64,000 nt of DNA from Trypanosoma brucei gambiense DAL972 (taxonomy: Eukaryota; Euglenozoa; Kinetoplastea; Trypanosomatida; Trypanosomatidae), in contig NC_026741.1 in the NCBI RefSeq assembly GCF_000210295.1, positions 1,612,001 through 1,676,000 on the forward strand, given 5' to 3'. The position numbers and the translations under genes are program-made. A model generated the notes under the pieces. It was not told the origin of the DNA. It ran no database searches and was given only the letters and a program-made list of their open reading frames with translations. Positions 9,914-19,210 of the stretch are shown in pieces. Numbering within the stretch: position 1 is the first letter of the stretch; every line of letters begins with the position of its first letter.

Positions 9914-10880
9914 TAATTCGCAACGCGAAATTCAAAGATGACCGTATGTCCGTCAACACGAACTGAAGGCACTCCTTCAAAGTACCTATAAGTCCTTCAT
10001 GGTACATTTTCCGGCAATCATGCGTCGTAGGTGCCTAATTTTCATTGTCGTTGCCATTATTGGTTGGCCTTCCTCCCATAACTTCAGACAGTAGTCCGTT
10101 GAACTGATGCAAGCACGCGCCTTCCGAAGGATAATGTAGCATAACACGGTTACCTTGTCAGGTGCGAGGAGGCTCCGTGATTGAGTGGGCAAAAAAAAGA
10201 AAAAGAATAAACAAATAAATAATGAAATGGGGAGGGAGGGAGGGAAGAGAGGCAATGGAAAGAATCTGAAGTGGGAAGTGGGAAGGAATTTGACAGGTGA
10301 GGAAAGTACGAGGAACCGTGTGACTCCCGCACACAAGTTGCACTTCTGCGAATACTGTCAAAATGCGCGACTTTGTTTTCCCCTCTTCCTAATGACAATT
10401 TGAGTGTCGTTTCACCTACTCTAAGGTTTTTTTTTTCGTCGACTCGCATTTGTGTCTTGCCAGAATTGGGTGTACTTCGCTCCTCTTCTTCTTCATTCTC
10501 ATTTTCATCCTTTAACATCTCGCGAACAAACGTGCATACATAAATTCCCCGCATTTTTTTTTTGGTGGAGAAAAGTAACGAGCCCAAATCCAGTGTGGGA
10601 GAAAGGACAAGAGAAAACAACAGGCAAGCGAACAAGGTTGTGGTGGGCTGGAGTAAAGAAATATATTATTTTTCTATTTGGTGTATTTTATATTTCGCTT
10701 CTCCACAATAGCCATATACAAAAAAAACCAATAACAATATAAAATAAATAACAGCAAGCAATCAGCCTTTCAAACGGCAATAATCTGGAAGGGAGCAAAT
10801 AAACTAATAGACAAACGGAAAACAGAAATATAAAGGAAGTGGATTACTCGAATCGTAACTTTAACTTCAGTGATATCAAT
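9914..10880. other. Intergenic: 3' UTR and acceptor region (0.97 kb)
   Basis: AT-rich, no supported gene. It alternates purine-rich blocks (10180-10300) with pyrimidine-rich blocks (10360-10530), the latter ending in candidate acceptors. An A-rich leader precedes the cyclin gene. A GTG-initiated in-frame extension (10839) exists, but the first ATG is at 10881. Confidence 0.55.
10427..10463 (+). promoter_or_regulatory. Candidate spliced-leader acceptor for the first cyclin gene
   Basis: A T-rich tract with few purines is followed by CCAG, with the AG at 10462-10463. A second pyrimidine tract (10471-10505) lies just downstream, so the site actually used is uncertain. It would give a long 5' UTR of about 400 nt. 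Confidence 0.4.
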
Positions 10881-11891
10881 ATGAAGAAGGCTTTGATCTC
10901 GGATTTCTTTCGTGAGGGAGTAAATGTGGCTGCGCGGGGTGTAAGCGAATGCAATGGAGCTACTGCGCCTCAACTTCATTCTCGGTGTGATTCCAGCATA
11001 GATGATGTGGACAACCGAAGTGTTGGTTGTTGTCACAGTCGTTGCGATAGCGCGGGGAGCGAGTGGGTGTGCCCTGAACTGCATGAGAAACGCTCAGAGC
11101 GGGAAATCCTCCTCCTCACTCCATCCGTCGCCGCGCCCCAACATTACGACAAAAGAGAAAAGTTAAATGAAGCCGATTCCCTACACTTGAAACATGCAGC
11201 GGAGTATGAAATCATCGTCCCTGCTGTGGCCCGCGCGCTTCAACATGTGGTGGAGGCTCATGAAGCCTGGCGGCTGGAGATGTCTTCATCTGCTGGTGGC
11301 ATACGTGTGCGGAAAAGTCTCATTTCCAACAGTAGTGCCGCACATGCTGCTACGGATGTTGCTGCTGCATGTGGTTCTGAGGGCACCGTGAGAGAAAAGA
11401 AAAGGAATCACTATCCGCAGGTATTTGAATCAGCAGTGCCTCCACCCTTCACGCTCCTCCACTACGTGCAGATGCTGGCACACCATACATTTGTATCGCC
11501 ATCCGTCCTTGTTGCAGCGTGTTTATACACAGATCGATTTGTTGAACAGTGGTCCGACTTGCGGTTAACATTGAACAATGTATTCAAGATCTTTCTTACG
11601 GCTGTGCGCGTTGCCAACAAAATTCTGGACATTAGAGTACTAAATAATGAGGACTTCGCCGCTGTTGGTGGGGTGAGTAACCCGGAACTCAATGCCATGG
11701 AAAAGATATTTACATGGGGTCTACGATTTGACTTGTACATCAGCTCAACGGAGTTTGACCGGTACGTCACCGGTCTCATGTCTCAATCTTCCACAAAACC
11801 TTTTAAGCAGGTCGGTTGCACTTGCAAAATCACGAAGTCAAACATTATGATTGAGGTACCTGCAGAGGCAGTGGAAGGCGCAGCAGTTTGA
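10881..11891 (+). CDS. PHO80-family cyclin
   Basis: A 336-residue protein, counting from the first ATG at 10881. The C-terminal half (about residues 100-320) is a PHO80-type cyclin box: a helix ending in IIVPAVARALQHVVEA, then FTLLHYVQMLAHHTFVSPSV, LVAACLYTDRF, FLTAVRVANKILD and ELNAMEKIFTWGLRFDLYIS. These cyclins bind a CDK/CRK and in trypanosomes several of them drive G1 progression. The N-terminal 100 residues are Ser/Cys/His-rich and probably disordered. The cyclin box is closely related to that of the next gene (16486-18849), which points to an old tandem duplication. The exact CYC number cannot be assigned from sequence alone. Confidence 0.85.
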   Translation: MKKALISDFFREGVNVAARGVSECNGATAPQLHSRCDSSIDDVDNRSVGCCHSRCDSAGSEWVCPELHEKRSEREILLLTPSVAAPQHYDKREKLNEADSLHLKHAAEYEIIVPAVARALQHVVEAHEAWRLEMSSSAGGIRVRKSLISNSSAAHAATDVAAACGSEGTVREKKRNHYPQVFESAVPPPFTLLHYVQMLAHHTFVSPSVLVAACLYTDRFVEQWSDLRLTLNNVFKIFLTAVRVANKILDIRVLNNEDFAAVGGVSNPELNAMEKIFTWGLRFDLYISSTEFDRYVTGLMSQSSTKPFKQVGCTCKITKSNIMIEVPAEAVEGAAV

Positions 11892-13034
11892 GCAAATCTC
11901 TCCTTTTCCATACCATAATATAATATTATTGGTAGTTCTCCTTCTTATCTTATCTTCTTCATCTTTTTTTCATATTCTCTTTTTTTTTCAAGTTTTTGTC
12001 TCCTTATGAGAGGTTGGTTGACAAGTGACTGCAACGAAATGCTTAGGCAAAAGTGAGAGGGGGAAAGTTTTTTAAAAAAGAAAAGAAGTGAGATATATGT
12101 GTGAAACAATGAGATATTATTTTAAGTTCATTACTTACCAATTTGTTTTCTCCTTTGGGTGCGAGTTAGGTTAAGGGAGAAATAAATCAATTACCACGGG
12201 ATATAAATGTTTATATTTGTGTGAGTGCTTTTGTTTTTTTTTTGCTTTATTTTTATTTGTCCGTGATTTTTTTCTTTCCATTTCCTCTTTGTTTTTCATT
12301 TTCTGAGAGCTTCTTCTTGTTGTTGAGCGGAAGTTTCCAACTGTTTTGTTTTTGTTTTTACCATCATTTACTTCCTTTTATTTCTTATTTTTCATTAATT
12401 CATTCAGTTTTTTTTTGTTTTTGTTACGCCTTATTTACTTCTCTTCCCCACCACTATCATTTTCTTTTTGTTGTTGAAGAAAGTTTTGTTCTTTTTTTTT
12501 TTTGATCGATTGATTTTGTTGTTTTTAGTTTGTTTGTTTTTGTTGTTTTTGTTGTTTGTGTGTTGCAATCGGCTGTGAAGATTTGCGTTTTTGTTTTTTT
12601 GTTTTTGTGTGTGTGTGTGTTTGTTTTGGGGAAAAATAAACGCCGTGGCGGCTTCACCATGCTTTTTTTTATTGGTTTTGCTCATGAAAAGGGATAATTT
12701 TTTTTTTAAAAAAGAAAGTGATAAGTAACAAAAAGAAATTTTTTTAAAAAAAGGCTGAAGTGCGTGGGGTAGAAATCAAAAAGAAAATGAAGAGAAAGAA
12801 AATTTTTTCTTCTGCTTTTGTTGTGCCACTGCGAAGCTAAATGAAAGAGGGGAAGTAAACAAGTATATAAGTATATATTTATGTTTATTTATGTATACTT
12901 GTTTAAATGTACATTTATGTACAAATGAGGCAAACCAAAAAAAAAAAGCAGAGGAAAAGAGGATTTTCTTCCCTTTTTATTTTATTTTTTTCTTTTGGAT
13001 TCACTCCTGTTACGCATTGTTACGCCTTTATGTA

Positions 13035-13083
13035 TTATTATTATTATCATTATTATTATTATTATTACTATTATTATTATTAT
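13035..13083 (+). repeat. (TTA)n microsatellite
   Basis: Nearly uninterrupted TTA triplets, about 15 copies with single C substitutions, within the cyclin-gene desert. Confidence 0.8.
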
Positions 13084-14716
13084 TCGGAAAGTATGACGAT
13101 AAAAGTGAGAAGGCGAGTGGGTGAAATCACTCATATTTAAAGAAAAAGAAAAGGGTTGAAGGGAAGGAAAACAGAATGTATTCAAATGTATGCTTGTGTT
13201 TGTCTCTTTGTTGTTGTTTTTTTTTCATATTTTTCGAAAAAAAAAAGGAAGGGAAAAAAATGGACTTGCACTGGGAAACTTACAATAAAAGCAACTTATA
13301 TTTGAAAGCAATAGGACGAAATAATATTAAATGAAGTGGTAATTTAATATTTTGTTCAATGTTAATTTTTCCCTTTCCCTCCCCCTCCCCCTTCTTTCGG
13401 TTCCTTTTCTTTTTTGCTTTATTATCGTCATAACTATAACAATAATTATTATTACTATCATTGTTACTTCTTTTATCATTATAATAATTTTCTATTAATA
13501 TCATTTATTATTATTATTATTTATATTTGTGTGTAAGGCGCTGAAAGTAGCAGGAGAAGAAAAAAATAAAATAAAGACCAAAAAAAATATCAAAGAAAAT
13601 AGCGAAGCAGAGATAAAATGATGAAATTATTAAAGAGTCAATGGGTGTATTTAAGTGAATTGAGTGAATTTGCATTTGGAAGGTTTGGGAATTGAAATAA
13701 TAACGGTGAAGGAGTTTTGATGGCTAACGGTGAGAAATGGAAATAGAGAGAGAGAGTTTTTTTTTTGGTTTGTTTTTTGTTTGTTTGTTTTTGGTGATTT
13801 ACTTTCGCGATCCCTGCAGTTATTGTTGCGACCTCTGGATTTGTTCCACAGGGCTGCAGGTTTCTTTCACCTGTTATCTTTTTGTTTTATTTTGTTTTGT
13901 ATTGCTTTTCACAAAAAAGAGAAAAAAAAATAATAATAATAAACGAAAAACTTTTTGTATAATGGTGCGTCACGTTTCATACAAACCATATCTTTAATAT
14001 TTATATTTATCCATTTATTTACAAATAAATATTTATAGTTATTTATCCCACTTCACTTCATCATGAGGTATATTCCGCTTCTAAACATAAATGTACCGGA
14101 ATTTCTACCCTCTTTTTTTAAAAAAATAAAAATAAAAAGAATACTGACGGTTTTCATGCGAATAACAAACTAAAAGCAAATAATTATTACCGTTGTGTTG
14201 TATGCTCATACGGTTGTTCAAAGCGTAGAGGTAAAACAGAGAATAATAATAATAATAATAATAATAATAGTTTCATATTATTATTTTTTTTAAAAAAAAG
14301 AAAGAAAGAAGAGAAAAATTAAAAATAAGAATAAAATTTTTCATACCACCGTTCTTCCTCTCCTTGTCATCCTTCACCATTGAATTCCTTCAACTCTGTC
14401 CCCAATTGCAAAAGTCGCTTTTGCTTTCGTGTGTGTTTGCGTGTGTTTTTTTTTCCCCTTCCCCCTTTAATTTCATTATTTTAAATTTATTTCTCTACAG
14501 CAACACCTCCTCACATCTTTCATTTCATTTCATTTCATTTTTTTTTCTTGAAAACGTCAACATCTTTCGGTTTATATCTTTCGTTCCATTCATCGTTTTT
14601 TTTTTCCTTCTCTTGTTGTTGTTGTTGTTGTTGTTTTCGCCATGTCGGCATGCGGGTGTATTTTCCCATTTCTTTTTATCTTTTGAGAATAAAATTTTTA
14701 TACCGAATTTTTTAAC

Positions 14717-14738
14717 ATATATATATATATATATATAT
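14717..14738. repeat. (AT)n microsatellite
   Basis: Eleven perfect AT units in the desert between the cyclin genes. Confidence 0.85.
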
Positions 14739-14890
14739 CACTTCCCCCTTTTAATTTTATTTTTCAAACTTCACACCCCACACACACCCGCCTCACACAT
14801 TCAAACAGACAAATACGCGCAAGCACGCGTGGTAAAAAATAATAATAATAATAATAATAAATAGAGAAAAAGAGACATCCACGTCTTATT

Positions 14891-14972
14891 ATCAGTAATA
14901 TTAACACTAATGATTATTATTATTGTTATTATATCAATGGTTATAATAATTATTGTTGTTATCATTACTGAT
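14891..14972. repeat. Imperfect inverted repeat in AT-rich desert
   Basis: ATCAGTAAT at 14891-14899 pairs exactly with ATTACTGAT at 14964-14972. Inside this, TAAC and ATTATTAT segments also pair with mismatches, giving imperfect arms of about 30 nt around a loop of about 18 nt. Confidence 0.5.
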
Positions 14973-16317
14973 GGATCCTTTTGGCATGTTCATAAACAAA
15001 CACCCGTCCCTTTTTGTATATATTTATTATTTATATCTACTTGTGAACGTTTATTATTACTATAAGGAAAAACAACAGCAACAATAAGGTGAAAGGAAAA
15101 AAGAAAAAAATAAAGTATGAAAGGAAAAAACAAAAAAAATAATGATGAAAAGAAAGTCATATAGGTTCCATGTCATTTTATTACCCTTTTTCTTTTTGAC
15201 GCTGCTTTATGTTTTTTTTATATGTTTATATTTATATTTTCTTTTTCTTTTCGTTAATTTTTATACAGGTCTTCCATAACATTTTAAATCTAATTTGTTA
15301 TTATTACTATCATTACAGTTTTTTTTTCTTTGGGTCGTTAACACTGTTTCATATCCATGCTTGGATGTTAGTGTTTGACCGGAAGCGTCATCGGAAAATC
15401 ATTTTCGACCATTTTTTTTTTTTTACTTTTCTTTCTTTTTTTGTATTTGCATATGTTCTTTTCTTTTCTTTTTTTTTCCTCATTCTTTTTTTGTTTGCGA
15501 ATTAAAGGTAATGAGGCAAAAATACTTTGGTGATCGCCTCTTACATGTGTTCATGTTTATGTTTATGTTTATGTTTATGTGTGTGTCTGTGTTTTGACTT
15601 TATAAGTAGTTGGATGCCGATTTTACGTCAGAATTACATTTCACAACACATTTCTCATTCACTTCTTTTTTTTTTTCCTCGCTATTGTTTCGCTTACTTT
15701 TCCATTCCATAATTCGCAATGGATGCGCAAGTGCTCGTATTTTGTTTTTTGTTGTTGTTGTTGCATTACGTGCTATTGATATTGTTTACTTCTATCGGTA
15801 ATGCGTGATCATCTCTTATTTAATCAATCAAGTATTTATTCTTCCTTATTTCTTTTTTCTATCTTACTATTTTGATAATCATTTATTAGTGAAAGTAAAA
15901 GGAATTGTTGTCATTAGGAAGTATAAGTTGACAATCAAATAGAATAAAAAGTTGCATCAAGCTGATAAACGACCTGAGACAAACGGCACGAATAAATAGG
16001 GAAGGAAAATACGACAATTAGACAATCACAGCATTTGAGGTTATATATATATATATATAATTTTCTCTCTGTGTGTGTATGTGTGTGCGTTTCATTATTT
16101 CCTTTGGGATTTCTAATTCTCCAGTGAAAATAAGGCATTTTCACTACAACTGATTGATCGATACCCACTTTTCTCTCTCTCTCTTTCTCTTTCCTTTCAC
16201 CGTTGGGCACAAAGTGCTCCGTTTATCCCCTTGTTTCCTGGGTTTTTGTTACGCAGACGCAAAAGTGTCTGAAAATAAGAGGATAGGCAAAAAAAAAAAA
16301 AGTAATACAAAAGGGAA

Positions 16318-16349
16318 GAAATTTCTTTCCTTTTTTTCTTTTTTTGCAG
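16318..16349 (+). promoter_or_regulatory. Candidate spliced-leader acceptor for the second cyclin gene
   Basis: A T/C tract ends in TTTGCAG, with AG at 16348-16349. It would give a 5' UTR of about 136 nt for the ATG at 16486. A second tract with AG directly before the ATG competes with it (see the next entry). Confidence 0.5.
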
Positions 16350-16448
16350 AAGGGAAACAAAAAGAAGTACAAAGTTATTGATAGTATTATTTAATCTCTC
16401 TAAATCCGGTGACTTGCGCCGCTATTTTTGACTGCTTCACCGACAGCA

Positions 16449-16485
16449 TTTTTTTTTTTTTGTCGACTCTCCACGCTTCGCTCAG
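16449..16485 (+). promoter_or_regulatory. Second acceptor whose AG abuts the start codon
   Basis: Twelve or more T's, then a C/T-rich stretch; the first AG is at 16484-16485 and the ATG follows at 16486. If used, the leader would join the start codon with no gene-encoded 5' UTR. Confidence 0.45.
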
Positions 16486-18849
16486 ATGACTGCTCAAACC
16501 CCCTCAGGGAAGGCGCATTGCGCTGATCATCAGACGGCTGATATGTCGTTGTGGGAACTACCAGTGGATGAACCGTTTCCCCTCGTACAGTTGGTACTTT
16601 CTATCCATACACTTTACAATCTCCCGCCGGAACTGGGCCGACTTGACCCACGCTATGAGCAATTAGAAATTGTGATGTGGCCGGTTGTGAAGTACACATA
16701 TCGTGAGCGGCGAATCATGCATCTCCCATTACCGGAGCACGTCTTTCCTGTCTCTGTTACCGCCATGGTGTTGCGAGGTGACACATGTTTGATTGACTTT
16801 GATGGTATAAAGAAGGATGCCACATGTGAGTCAAGCACTTCACTGAGCAGTTCTCCATCATTGGAAGCCCCAGAGGGAAGCAGTGGCGAGCAACCCGTTA
16901 TTGTAAAGGGAAACTCCGCCACGCTACAGTTCCCGTGTCCCACTGGGTTGAGGGCGGTGGTTCGGGTCTCAATTGGAGTCCGCCAGCGCCGGTTAGGCTT
17001 CTCTGCGGTGCGGTGGATCACTGAAAACGCAAATCCACGTACCACATCGGATGGCATTGGCGTCTTTTCAGTTGCAACGGAGGAGGTTTATCGGACGAAG
17101 TTAGTCACACGTGTTGTGGGCCACAGCGTTGGTGCCATGATTTGCTCTCTTGGGGTCAACCCGTATGATGGTCGCGACGTTATTGTGCAGCGCCTCCTAC
17201 GCGACAAGGAGCGGTTTACTTCCACATACGTCTCCCAGAGGCCCTTGCTGGAAAAGGCGAATGTAGAGGCGATGCTGCGAGATGGCTACAGTGAGCAGCT
17301 GATTTACCGTCACATGCTTTTGCTTGTCGAACCCAATCACTACAAAATGAGGTTGGAAGCCCTATTCACAATGTACGATCTCAATAGGCGCCCGAGTTGG
17401 TGGAGAGACTCGTTGCTTCAGACTGATTACATTCTGCGGGAGGAGGAACTTATTCGACGTGTGTGTGTAGAGATCGGACCTGAATGCAGTGCAACATCCC
17501 CACGCTACCGTCTGTGGGCGTTCCGCAAAAAGTATTCCCTCAGTGAGACGAGTATTGTTTCATGCTTGCGGCCCATTATCAACTCCAGTGTTACTGAAGC
17601 ACTTCTCTCCGAACCGGGGACCATTTTCGCTGCACTCACTCGCCGTTTCGGGTGCGAACCGCTGCCAACGGCGTATCTCTTTCCACCGCGAAGTTACGAA
17701 GGGGAGTATCGTACATTTATCTTTGAAGCACTGAGCCTTCCGCTGGGGCCGTTTATGGGTAAGTACACTGACGTGTCACACATCGCACGGGCCAAAAGGG
17801 CCCCTTTCACATCGTCACCGTACGAGCAGCCGCTTGCAAAGGTTGCGGCGGGAAGTCCGCCCGGTGGCGTGATGAGTGAAGTGGATGCACTGCGCGCGAA
17901 GCATGCACCGGAGTTTGTACAGATTGTGCCTCCTATTGCCGCTGCGTTACGCGCCGTAGTGGAGCAGAGTGGGAAGTTACCACTGGAACAACAAGAAAAG
18001 GCGAACGCGGTAACACATATCTTCTGTGAGAGGCAAATGTCCCCGCAGGGGCCCTTCCATGATTTCATGCACCGACTGGCGGATCTGACGTTTATTTCAC
18101 CCGCTACACTTCTTGGAGCGGCAATACTCCTTGACCGCCTCTGTATGCGGCGGCCTGATATCCTTGTCACGGAGTTGAATGCACTACGTCTCTTCCTCAC
18201 CTCTGCGCGCGTTGTGTCGAAGGTTCTGGAGCTGCGGAGCGTCAGCAACCGTTGCTTCGCCAACGCCTTCGGGGTGAATACCAAGACGCTTAACCTGTGG
18301 GAAGAATTCTTTATCAAGATGCTCAAGTTTGACCTCTGCATTAAGCCACAGGAATTCAAGGAGTACACAAACTTACTTTTTACGTCGGCTGCCCCGCCAG
18401 TGCGGGTAGCGGCTTCTCCAATATCGAGATTCCGCATTCATAACGACAATTTGTGCACGCGGATGGGGTCTCTAACGCGGAAATGTGAAGCAACAACAGC
18501 GCTGTCGAGCAGGTCCCTCCGCTCCACAGCCGTTGAAATGCCAAACATGTACGCCTACAACAAAAGGTACGGCCCGAGGCAAGGCGCAGATATTGGTTTG
18601 GATGGCAGCAATGTTGTTATTGGGCGTGAGGATGATGCAAGAAACGCTAGTGCTGCACGGGACATAAAAGCTGCAGCAGGAGGCTCGGGCGGCTCATTGA
18701 GTACTTTTGAAGCTGGAACTATGGGTTGTTTATCACACGTGAATGGCGTGGGGATCCGACGGGGTACAGAACCGACCATTTTGCCTCGAAAAATATGCAA
18801 TGGAAGGAATTTGAGCCCCTGTCTGACCGTGGCAAGGCGAGGGAGTTGA
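16486..18849 (+). CDS. PHO80-family cyclin with a large N-terminal extension
   Basis: A 787-residue protein. Residues about 465-640 form a PHO80-type cyclin box paralogous to the upstream gene: KHAPEFVQIVPPIAAALRAV, FMHRLADLTFISPAT, LLGAAILLDRL, FLTSARVVSKVLEL, NLWEEFFIKMLKFDLCI. The first 460 residues are absent from the upstream cyclin. They include a probable beta-rich N-terminal part (VQLVLSIHTLYNLPPELG, possibly C2-like; weak) and a helical middle (EEELIRRVCVEIGPE). The tail after 640 is Ser/Gly-rich. Cyclin of this type implies binding to a CRK; the extension may target or regulate it. The next in-frame ATG (16543) is an alternative start if the acceptor at 16485 is not used as modelled. 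Confidence 0.8.
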   Translation: MTAQTPSGKAHCADHQTADMSLWELPVDEPFPLVQLVLSIHTLYNLPPELGRLDPRYEQLEIVMWPVVKYTYRERRIMHLPLPEHVFPVSVTAMVLRGDTCLIDFDGIKKDATCESSTSLSSSPSLEAPEGSSGEQPVIVKGNSATLQFPCPTGLRAVVRVSIGVRQRRLGFSAVRWITENANPRTTSDGIGVFSVATEEVYRTKLVTRVVGHSVGAMICSLGVNPYDGRDVIVQRLLRDKERFTSTYVSQRPLLEKANVEAMLRDGYSEQLIYRHMLLLVEPNHYKMRLEALFTMYDLNRRPSWWRDSLLQTDYILREEELIRRVCVEIGPECSATSPRYRLWAFRKKYSLSETSIVSCLRPIINSSVTEALLSEPGTIFAALTRRFGCEPLPTAYLFPPRSYEGEYRTFIFEALSLPLGPFMGKYTDVSHIARAKRAPFTSSPYEQPLAKVAAGSPPGGVMSEVDALRAKHAPEFVQIVPPIAAALRAVVEQSGKLPLEQQEKANAVTHIFCERQMSPQGPFHDFMHRLADLTFISPATLLGAAILLDRLCMRRPDILVTELNALRLFLTSARVVSKVLELRSVSNRCFANAFGVNTKTLNLWEEFFIKMLKFDLCIKPQEFKEYTNLLFTSAAPPVRVAASPISRFRIHNDNLCTRMGSLTRKCEATTALSSRSLRSTAVEMPNMYAYNKRYGPRQGADIGLDGSNVVIGREDDARNASAARDIKAAAGGSGGSLSTFEAGTMGCLSHVNGVGIRRGTEPTILPRKICNGRNLSPCLTVARRGS

Positions 18850-19170
18850 AACTATGGCAGATTATGCACACCAGAACTTTCCTCACATTTTCGTTTTTGA
18901 GTTACTGTTTTTTTAATTTATTTCCTTACCTTACCTTCCCTCCGTTTCTCTTCACATGAATAAACGGAAATGTTGTAGAATGACAGAGCTGCGATACTTA
19001 TGGGGTATGGTGTCTCTAATAAGTGAAGTGTGAACTTGGCACCCACCCCCCTTCCTCTCCAGAGTAAAATAAAGGGGGGAAAGCAGAGCAAAGTGAAGAG
19101 AGAAGAAAGAAGAAAGAAAAACGCTCATATTTGTGGTGTTTGTTCTTTTTTTACCTTTCTTTTCCTCGTC

Positions 19171-19210
19171 CATATATATATATATTTATATATGTGTGTG
19201 TGTGTGTGTG
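19171..19210. repeat. Compound (TA)n(TG)n microsatellite
   Basis: TA units with one TTTA interruption run directly into about eight TG units. Confidence 0.8.

Larger units (their letters stand above)
11892..16485. other. 4.6 kb AT-rich gene desert between the two cyclin genes
   Basis: No supported gene, tRNA or mobile element. All open frames are translations of T-, A- or TTA-type repeats. Contents: a G+T/T-rich block (about 12215-12660), a purine-rich block (12665-12970), (TTA)n at 13035-13083 and (TAA)n at 14242-14270. Also (TTG)n at 14621-14636, (TA)n at 14717-14738 and 16042-16059, TTTATG-type repeats at 15550-15580, and CATTT repeats at 14519-14540. T-run/A-run junctions lie at 12068, 12698, 12739, 14113 and 14284. 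Small hairpins lie at 13323-13351 and 14891-14972. It is probably a long 3' UTR of the first cyclin plus spacer. Confidence 0.6.

Noticed and set aside
12221..15801. Many 60-170 codon frames on both strands in the cyclin-gene desert
   Set aside because: They translate T-, A-, TTA- and TTG-type repeats into runs of Phe, Leu, Asn or Lys, have no family-like blocks and overlap each other on both strands.
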